From contig PGCO01000013.1 of NCBI GenBank assembly GCA_002786355.1, forward strand, positions 372,001 to 436,000: DNA of 64,000 nucleotides. Direction: 5' to 3'. Position numbers and translations under genes: made by a program. The stretch comes from Sediminibacterium sp. FEMGT703S (GTDB lineage Bacteria > Bacteroidota > Bacteroidia > Chitinophagales > Chitinophagaceae). Shown in pieces: positions 57,974-64,000 of this stretch (its first letter is position 1; each line of letters opens with the position of its first letter). The notes below the pieces were generated by a model. That model saw only the letters and a program-made list of their open reading frames with translations. It did no database searches and was not told where the DNA came from.

Positions 57974-60100
57974 ATGGAAAAAGTAAATTGGAAAGTAACG
58001 GGCATGAGCTGCACCAACTGCGCACTATCCATCGATAAATTCCTGAAAGAAAAAGGAATGGATGAAGTGAAAGTCAATTTCATTGGGGGTGATGTAAGTT
58101 TTAACCTTCCAGAGGGCACGAATAAAATTGCAATACAGAAAGGCATTCACGATTTAGGATATCAGGTAAAAGGTGGGGCAGATTTAGGGAAATCGGGTAA
58201 AAAAATATTTAAATCGCACTTACAAAGATTTGCTTTTTGTGCGGTGTTTACCGCTCCCTTGATGTTGCATATGATTCCAGGTATACATATACACTGGTTG
58301 ATGAACCCCTATGTACAATTGGGTTTGACTATCCCTGTATTTATTTTGGGGATGGATTTTTTTGGCAGAAGTGGATTAAAGAGCTTATTAAAAGGAGTTC
58401 CCAACATGAATGTATTGATTGCGTTGGGAGCGCTTTCTTCTTTTATTTATAGCCTATATGGCACTGTAACAGGTCAAGCTGATCAATACTTATTTTATGA
58501 AACCACCGCTACAATTATTACACTTGTCTTTTTGGGTTATTGGATGGAAGATAAGTCTGTTGAACAAACACAGATAGCACTTAACAAATTAGCCAAGTCT
58601 CAAAAAACGATGGCTAATATGATTGCTTACGATAACGAACAAAACGAACATATTTTTCCTGTAGAAAGTACTTCCCTTAAAACGGGTGATTTATTATTGA
58701 TCAGAACTGGGGAAGCAGTACCAATGGATTGCAAAATTTTATCAGGAGAAGTTGCAGTTGATGAATCCATCATAACTGGAGAATCTATACCAGTAGATAA
58801 AAAGGTCAAAGATATTTTGATTGGTGGTTCAACCATTGTGAACGGAACTGTAAAAGCTTATGTTACTGCTGTTGGAGAAGATTCCGTGTTAGGAAATATT
58901 CTTAAAATGGTGAAGAATGCTCAAACAGAAAAGCCGCCAGTACAATTATTGGCAGATAAAATCAGTGCAGTATTTGTACCAGTTGTGGTGGGAATTGCTT
59001 TATTAACTTTCGTTTTAAACTATACAATAGGAGAACAAGCTTTTACACCGAGTTTAATGAGAAGTATTGCGGTATTGGTAATTGCTTGCCCATGTGCCAT
59101 GGGACTTGCAACACCTGCAGCAATAGCAGTTGGATTAGGAAGAGCAGCTCGAAATGGCGTATTATTTAAGAACACCAAAACACTTGAATTATTTAAAGAT
59201 ATTCAACAAGTTGTTTTTGATAAAACAGGAACACTTACTACAGGTCAATTTTCAATAGCTGCCTTTGAACTAACGGAAGCAGGAAAAGCATTAGGTGAAG
59301 CAGAGTGTAAGCGAATTGCTTATTCACTTGAAAAATATTCTATGCATCCATTGGCCAAAGCTATTGCGCAAGCATGGAAAACAAAAGATGAAATTCGTTT
59401 CAGTGACATCACTGAAGAAAAAGGATTAGGCATCAATGCAACAGACAAGGAAGGCAATACCTATTCTGCTTCCTCGTATAAAAACATTGCGCATTTAACC
59501 AATAATACGAATCACAATATTTACTTAGTAAAAAACAATACTTTATTGGCTTCAATTGATTTAAAGGATGAAATAAGACCAGAAGCTGCAGCAATGATAA
59601 AATCATTGCAACAAAAAGGAATCAAAACCATTTTATTGAGCGGAGACTTACAAGTAAAATGTGATTATGTTGCCAGCCAATTAGGCATAGACGAAGTATT
59701 TGCAGAACAAAGTCCAGCAGAGAAACTTGCAAAAATAGAAGCGTTAAATTTAATTAGCCCAACTGCAATGGTTGGCGATGGAATTAATGATGCACCTGCT
59801 TTAGCAAAAGCAACAGTTGGTGTTTCATTGAGTGACGCCGCACATATTGCCGTTCAAAGTGCAGAAGTGGTATTAATGAATCATGGTGTAAAAAACTTGA
59901 CGCTAGCATTAGGACTAGGAAAACATACCTACCTCACCATTCAACAAAATTTATTCTGGGCACTTATATACAATGTGGTTGCCATCCCAGTTGCAGCTTT
60001 TGGCTTTTTAAGCCCTACTATAGGTGCTTTGGTAATGGGCTTGAGCGATGTAGTGTTAGCCATTAACTCTGTTAGATTGAACTTTAAAAAAGTGCATTAA
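57974..60100 (+). CDS. Heavy-metal (copper-type) P1B-ATPase
   Basis: A 708-residue exporter with one N-terminal HMA domain (GMSCTNCAL) and P-ATPase motifs: TGES in IITGESIP, membrane CPC in IACPCAMGLATPAA, DKTGTLT phosphorylation site, SMHPLAKAI, and MVGDGINDAPAL. The CPC and HMA point to copper(I). In classical CopA a MxxSS motif lies in the last membrane helix, but here that place reads MGLSDVVLAINS, so specificity may differ from the standard; this form is common in Bacteroidota. ATG at 57974, TTG 57968 is less likely. recQ follows six bases after the stop. Confidence 0.9.
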   Translation: MEKVNWKVTGMSCTNCALSIDKFLKEKGMDEVKVNFIGGDVSFNLPEGTNKIAIQKGIHDLGYQVKGGADLGKSGKKIFKSHLQRFAFCAVFTAPLMLHMIPGIHIHWLMNPYVQLGLTIPVFILGMDFFGRSGLKSLLKGVPNMNVLIALGALSSFIYSLYGTVTGQADQYLFYETTATIITLVFLGYWMEDKSVEQTQIALNKLAKSQKTMANMIAYDNEQNEHIFPVESTSLKTGDLLLIRTGEAVPMDCKILSGEVAVDESIITGESIPVDKKVKDILIGGSTIVNGTVKAYVTAVGEDSVLGNILKMVKNAQTEKPPVQLLADKISAVFVPVVVGIALLTFVLNYTIGEQAFTPSLMRSIAVLVIACPCAMGLATPAAIAVGLGRAARNGVLFKNTKTLELFKDIQQVVFDKTGTLTTGQFSIAAFELTEAGKALGEAECKRIAYSLEKYSMHPLAKAIAQAWKTKDEIRFSDITEEKGLGINATDKEGNTYSASSYKNIAHLTNNTNHNIYLVKNNTLLASIDLKDEIRPEAAAMIKSLQQKGIKTILLSGDLQVKCDYVASQLGIDEVFAEQSPAEKLAKIEALNLISPTAMVGDGINDAPALAKATVGVSLSDAAHIAVQSAEVVLMNHGVKNLTLALGLGKHTYLTIQQNLFWALIYNVVAIPVAAFGFLSPTIGALVMGLSDVVLAINSVRLNFKKVH

Positions 60101-60105
60101 TCCAT

Positions 60106-62016
60106 TTGACTTCACCGCTACAAATATTACAACAATATTGGAAGCATACTGCTTTTAGGCCTTTACAGGAAGAGATTATTCAAACTGTAATACAAGGCAA
60201 AGATTGTTTGGCATTGCTACCCACTGGTGGAGGAAAATCTGTTTGCTTTCAAATACCGGGCATTGTTTTACCGGGTGTTACACTCGTTATCAGCCCTTTG
60301 ATTGCCCTTATGAAAGACCAGGTAGATGCATTAAATAAAAAAGGAATTAGTGCAGTTGCCATTCATAGTGGAATGCAAAAAGAAGAGGTAAAGCAAGTTT
60401 TGATTGATGCAACGGAGAAGGCATATCAGTTTATCTATTGTTCTCCGGAAAGACTAGAAAGCATCGTTTTCAATCAGTATCTGCCACATATACCTTTTGG
60501 ATTGCTAGTAATAGATGAAGCGCATTGTATTTCGCAATGGGGATACGACTTTAGACCGTCTTATTGCAGAATTTTATCAACAAAAAAGAAACTTCCACCC
60601 ATTCCTACCATTGCAGTAACCGCATCAGCTACACCATTGGTTTTGGCTGATATACGAGCCCAATTAGGATTAAACAATGCTTCCGTTTTTAAACAATCGT
60701 TCGTGAGACCTAATATCTCGTATAGTTGTTTTGAAACCGAAAGTAAAATCAATAAAATTTTAACCATCTTAGAAAAAGTAGCTGGCAGTAGTATTGTTTA
60801 TTGTAATAGCAGGAAACAATGCAAAAAAATTGCTGAAGCGCTTTTACTTCAAGGGATTAGTGCCGACTATTATCATGCAGGACTAAATCAACTACTAAGA
60901 GAACAAAAACAGTATAGCTGGATTCAAAATAAAACAAGGGTAATGGTTTGCACCAATGCTTTTGGAATGGGCATTGATAAACCAGATGTAAGAACGGTTA
61001 TTCATCACGATATACCAGATTGCTTAGAAAACTATTACCAAGAAGCAGGAAGAGCGGGAAGGGACGAAAAAAGGGCTTTTGCCATTTTATTATGGCAACA
61101 AAAAGATTTAGTTGAACTAAAACAAAATGGTGAAAAGAAATTCCCTCCTATTACAGTTATTAAAGAAGTATATCAGGCCATTGCAGAATATCTACAAATA
61201 GCAGTAGGTAATGGAGAGGGCATCTATTATGATTTTGATTTTAATCAATTTATCACTCATTTTAAACTAGATCCATTATTGGTGGTAAATGTACTTCGTA
61301 TCCTAGAACAAGAAGGGCATATCCAATTTAACGAACAGATATTTTTACCCACACAGGTGAATTTTTGTACAGATACAGCATCCTTAGATCAGTTTGAAAT
61401 AATGTATCCATCACTAGAGCCGCTTATTAAGGCATTGCTTAGAACTTATGCTGGTATTTTTTACAATCGAATCTCAATCTATGAGCAAAGTCTTGCAAGG
61501 GTTTGCAGAACAGATATTGCTACCATCACAATGCAACTAAATCAACTGCACGCACATGGAATAATAGAATACCTCCCCAAAAAAGAAACACCACAAATTC
61601 ATTTTTTACTCAATAGGGCATCGGCAAAATTTTTACATATCAACCAAGACCATTATTTAGAGAGAAAAAAATTACACGGGCAAAGAATTGCTTCAATCAT
61701 TCAATATGCAACCACTATAAATCATTGCAGAAGCAATTTCATAGGGCAATATTTTGGAGATGATAGCACGCTCCCTTGTGGAGTATGTGACCTATGCCTG
61801 AACAATAAAAAAAAGGAAGTGTCTACTGCCGATATAAATCAAGTAGAAACCATTTTAAAAACCAGTTCAACAAAAGGACTTTTGATAGACGCACTAATGA
61901 GCGCGACACCAAAGATTTCTGCCAAAAAAATCTGGGCAATACTCAATTTTTTACAAGCCGAAGAAAAAATCAGTATCAATGAAGAGCAGCTGATATTTTG
62001 GCTATCTGCTGATTAA
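60106..62016 (+). CDS. recQ: ATP-dependent DNA helicase RecQ
   Basis: A 636-residue 3'-5' helicase for recombination and repair. Motifs: FRPLQEEII, LLPTGGGKSVCFQ (Walker A), DEAH in VIDEAHCISQWGYDFRP, TASAT, NAFGMGIDKPDVR, and YYQEAGRAGRDE. The RQC zinc site is CRSNFIGQYFGDD then CGVCDLC. A C-terminal part of about 60 residues is shorter than the usual HRDC domain. The only start that keeps the N-terminus is TTG at 60106. It follows the P-type ATPase by five bases and ends overlapping the convergent HerA-like gene by four bases. Confidence 0.93.
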   Translation: MTSPLQILQQYWKHTAFRPLQEEIIQTVIQGKDCLALLPTGGGKSVCFQIPGIVLPGVTLVISPLIALMKDQVDALNKKGISAVAIHSGMQKEEVKQVLIDATEKAYQFIYCSPERLESIVFNQYLPHIPFGLLVIDEAHCISQWGYDFRPSYCRILSTKKKLPPIPTIAVTASATPLVLADIRAQLGLNNASVFKQSFVRPNISYSCFETESKINKILTILEKVAGSSIVYCNSRKQCKKIAEALLLQGISADYYHAGLNQLLREQKQYSWIQNKTRVMVCTNAFGMGIDKPDVRTVIHHDIPDCLENYYQEAGRAGRDEKRAFAILLWQQKDLVELKQNGEKKFPPITVIKEVYQAIAEYLQIAVGNGEGIYYDFDFNQFITHFKLDPLLVVNVLRILEQEGHIQFNEQIFLPTQVNFCTDTASLDQFEIMYPSLEPLIKALLRTYAGIFYNRISIYEQSLARVCRTDIATITMQLNQLHAHGIIEYLPKKETPQIHFLLNRASAKFLHINQDHYLERKKLHGQRIASIIQYATTINHCRSNFIGQYFGDDSTLPCGVCDLCLNNKKKEVSTADINQVETILKTSSTKGLLIDALMSATPKISAKKIWAILNFLQAEEKISINEEQLIFWLSAD

Positions 62017-63587
62017 TATCGTTTTTTATTACTAGCCCTTGTACTTGATCTTCCACCCAAACCCAAAGCACCTAATAAGCTTCTGGTAATAATACTCGCG
62101 GCTGTTCTACCTACTTGTTTTACAATGGGATTATCAAAAAAACTTTCTTCTTTTTGCTTACTGGCTCTTCCGCTATTGTCAGAAAACTGAGCATCATTTT
62201 CGGGTGTTGACAATGCTGCGGTTCTTGCTTGCGCTTCGGCTAATTTTGCTGATAATATTTCGTGCGCACTTTCACTATCAATCACCTGATTGTACTTTGG
62301 CACTAGTTTACTTTTAGCATTGATGGTATTTATTTCTGCCTCTGTTAAAACATCCATTCTGCTTTGAGGAGGATTCAACATGGTATGTATTAGCGGAGTA
62401 GGAATTCCTTTCTCATTTAATAAAGTAACAAATGCTTCACCAATACCTAACTGGGTCAATAACTCATCCACATCATAAAAGTCTGACTCTGGAAAATTCT
62501 CCGCAGCTTGTTTAATTGTTTTTCTATCTGCAGCAGTAAATGCGCGCAATGCATGTTGTACTTTTAATCCTAATTGACTTAATATAGAAGCTGGAATATC
62601 CTGTGGATTTTGAGTACAGAAAAATATACCAACCCCCTTTGATCTAATTAATTTAATAACTGTTTCTAATTGCTGTAATAAGGCATCCGATGCTTCTTGA
62701 AAAATCAAATGCGCTTCGTCAATAAACAAAATCAACTTAGGCTTATCCAAATCGCCTTCTTCAGGGCAGCTGGCATATAACTCGGCCAACAATTGCAACA
62801 TAAATGTAGAAAATAATTTAGGCTTGTCTTGCATATCGGTTACACGCAAAATATTAATCATGCCCCTCCCATCATCACTGATGCGCATTAAATCATCTAT
62901 TTCAAAACTTTTTTCACCAAAAAAAATATCTGCACCTTGTTGTTGTAATTCGATTACTTTTCTTAAGATGGTTCCAGTAGAAGTAGTAGAAATTTTTCCG
63001 TACAACTTTTCTATCTCCACCTTCCCCTCTGCACCAATGTATTGTAATACTTTAATAAAATCTTTCAAATCGAGCAGTGGCATTGCATTGTCGTCACAAT
63101 ACTTAAAAATCATAGAAACTAACCCGCCCTGGGTATCGTTCAATCCTAATATTTTACTTAATAAAACAGGGCCAAATTCAGAAACAGTTGCACGCAACTT
63201 AACACCATTCCCTCCTGTTAAAGTCAACAGTTCAACTGGATAAGCAGTGGGCTTCCACTGAATACCCAATTTTGCGGACCGCTCAATTATTTTTTCGTTG
63301 GAAACTCCTTCAGTAGCAATACCACTTAAGTCACCTTTAATATCCATCAATAAAACAGGCACACTATTATCGCTCAAACACTCACTAATCAGTTGCAATG
63401 TTTTGGTTTTGCCTGTACCCGTAGCCCCTGCAATCAATCCATGTCGATTCATTGTTTTGAGCGGAATATAAATAGCAGCATCATTAACCACTTCTCCATT
63501 CAACATTCCACAGCCGATTTTTACCTTTTCTCCTTTAAATTGATATCCTTTTTGAACGGCTTCTGCAAATGCTAATGAATGACTCAT
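62013..63587 (-). CDS. HerA-like ATPase (DUF853 family)
   Basis: A 524-residue ATPase related to HerA/FtsK. Walker A GATGTGKTKTL is near residue 56, followed by LLMDIKGDLSGIA, an arginine-rich middle and Walker B LILFIDEAHLIFQ near residue 290, with FFCTQNPQDIP. The YjgR/DUF853 family may act in DNA processing, but no biochemical role is settled. The C-terminal 50 residues are rich in Ser, Arg and Gly. ATG at 63587. Four-base overlap with the recQ end on the opposite strand. Confidence 0.82.
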   Translation of the reverse strand: MSHSLAFAEAVQKGYQFKGEKVKIGCGMLNGEVVNDAAIYIPLKTMNRHGLIAGATGTGKTKTLQLISECLSDNSVPVLLMDIKGDLSGIATEGVSNEKIIERSAKLGIQWKPTAYPVELLTLTGGNGVKLRATVSEFGPVLLSKILGLNDTQGGLVSMIFKYCDDNAMPLLDLKDFIKVLQYIGAEGKVEIEKLYGKISTTSTGTILRKVIELQQQGADIFFGEKSFEIDDLMRISDDGRGMINILRVTDMQDKPKLFSTFMLQLLAELYASCPEEGDLDKPKLILFIDEAHLIFQEASDALLQQLETVIKLIRSKGVGIFFCTQNPQDIPASILSQLGLKVQHALRAFTAADRKTIKQAAENFPESDFYDVDELLTQLGIGEAFVTLLNEKGIPTPLIHTMLNPPQSRMDVLTEAEINTINAKSKLVPKYNQVIDSESAHEILSAKLAEAQARTAALSTPENDAQFSDNSGRASKQKEESFFDNPIVKQVGRTAASIITRSLLGALGLGGRSSTRASNKKRY

Positions 63588-63683
63588 AAACTGATTTATT
63601 GCAAAATAGCTAATGCCATTCTAGCTTTAAAATAAATTTTTGTATTTTGAAGTCATTATATTTTTTCCAAGAAAAGAATCCCA

Positions 63684-64000
63684 ATGCTTAAAAAAATCTG
63701 GAACACTCATTGGTTGTTGCACAAATTCGTTGGACTTGCATGCGTTTTAATGGGACTATGGGGATTTTTAGATAGTATGTTCAGTCAAAGTTACAAGATA
63801 CAACTCCCTATTAAGCAGAACCTCAACATTCAAAAACCTCAAATATTACTGTCGTATCCCAATGCCAAACTCATAAGCAATTACACTGTGCTTGAAATTG
63901 AAAATCCAAGTATAGTGCAACGCTTATTTTGGCCCAATGAAAATCATTTTGAACCACTGATTTGGCTGTTGGTTTTCTTTACTGGGACTGTTACCTTAAG
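63684..64000 (+). CDS. Membrane protein, 5' part only
   Basis: The frame from ATG 63684 stays open to the window end (105 codons). It starts MLKKIWNTHWLLHKFVGL, then a hydrophobic helix (CVLMGLWGFLDSMF), a polar region of about 60 residues and a second helix (PLIWLLVFFTGTVTL). The pattern is like a PepSY-associated two-helix protein but no PepSY motif is visible; I would call it hypothetical. Upstream is an AT-rich spacer shared with the HerA-like gene. Confidence 0.55.
   Translation, partial: MLKKIWNTHWLLHKFVGLACVLMGLWGFLDSMFSQSYKIQLPIKQNLNIQKPQILLSYPNAKLISNYTVLEIENPSIVQRLFWPNENHFEPLIWLLVFFTGTVTL

Noticed and set aside
57895..58146. N-terminal extension of tsaE
   Set aside because: It lies antisense to the P-type ATPase gene. 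All known TsaE proteins start near residue 1 of the shorter form beginning with MDAIFTVDQ.

Overview
The window reads as an ordinary, gene-dense, AT-rich stretch of a Bacteroidota chromosome, most likely a member of the Chitinophagaceae (Sediminibacterium-like; this placement is an inference from protein flavour, not from a search). The signs are TAnnTTTG-type -7 boxes in front of several genes, an LpxC-FabZ fusion, a DksA-family protein without a complete zinc finger, a PorX (response regulator plus PglZ) protein, a large secreted protease with a type IX secretion sorting domain, and little sign of Shine-Dalgarno sites. I see no phage, insertion sequence, CRISPR array or genomic island.

Layout. 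1-4.1 kb: 3' part of the transketolase N-terminal subunit, rbfA with a LolC/E-like permease, and an MsbA-like exporter. 4.1-8.5 kb: ileS followed by a DksA-like protein with a long histone-H1-like Lys/Ala/Pro tail. 8.6-15.3 kb: 2-hydroxyacid dehydrogenase, a lipoprotein, an AraC-type regulator with a cysteine cluster, and a large CheB-CheR-PAS-histidine kinase gene that appears broken at two places. 15.6-17.9 kb: gyrB and a 68-residue protein that looks like a zinc ribbon without its cysteines. 17.9-26.6 kb: mfd, a lipoprotein, the T9SS protease and a ferredoxin reductase-like flavoprotein. 26.6-30.4 kb: glyS, a secreted Xaa-Pro aminopeptidase, a MazG-like protein and dtd. 30.4-34.3 kb: an MbnP/MbnH pair, a flippase-like protein and the free methionine sulfoxide reductase. 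34.3-39.4 kb: a DEAD-box helicase with a good promoter and a leader, a serine hydrolase whose start lies inside the helicase terminator, a soluble histidine kinase, tRNA-Leu(UAG) and trigger factor. 39.4-47.1 kb: patatin-like protein, clpP-clpP-clpX and a 53-residue protein, a TPR histidine kinase and an acyl-CoA dehydrogenase. 47.3-50.9 kb: helix-hairpin-helix protein, PhnP-like hydrolase, a small hypothetical and porX. 51-56.2 kb: HD hydrolase, lpxD, lpxC-fabZ, lpxA and a lone ABC ATPase. 56.2-64 kb: alanine dehydrogenase, tsaE, a copper-type P-ATPase, recQ, a HerA-like ATPase and the 5' end of a membrane protein.

How the genes fit together. Lipid A synthesis is grouped (lpxD, lpxC-fabZ, lpxA), and the protein quality-control genes (tig, clpP, clpP, clpX) lie close together with a patatin gene between them on the other strand. 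Translation genes (ileS, glyS, dtd, rbfA, tsaE, tRNA-Leu) are scattered. Two loci may serve copper handling: MbnP/MbnH and the P1B-type ATPase. PorX is the known regulator of type IX secretion, and the protease at 22-25.8 kb is a probable client.

Most of the window is core metabolism. The points worth following up are the broken chemotaxis-type kinase, the two cysteine-depleted zinc-finger relatives, the MbnP/MbnH pair without visible methanobactin genes, the terminator that overlaps a start codon, and the structured leaders. I did not find a clearly new multi-gene system.
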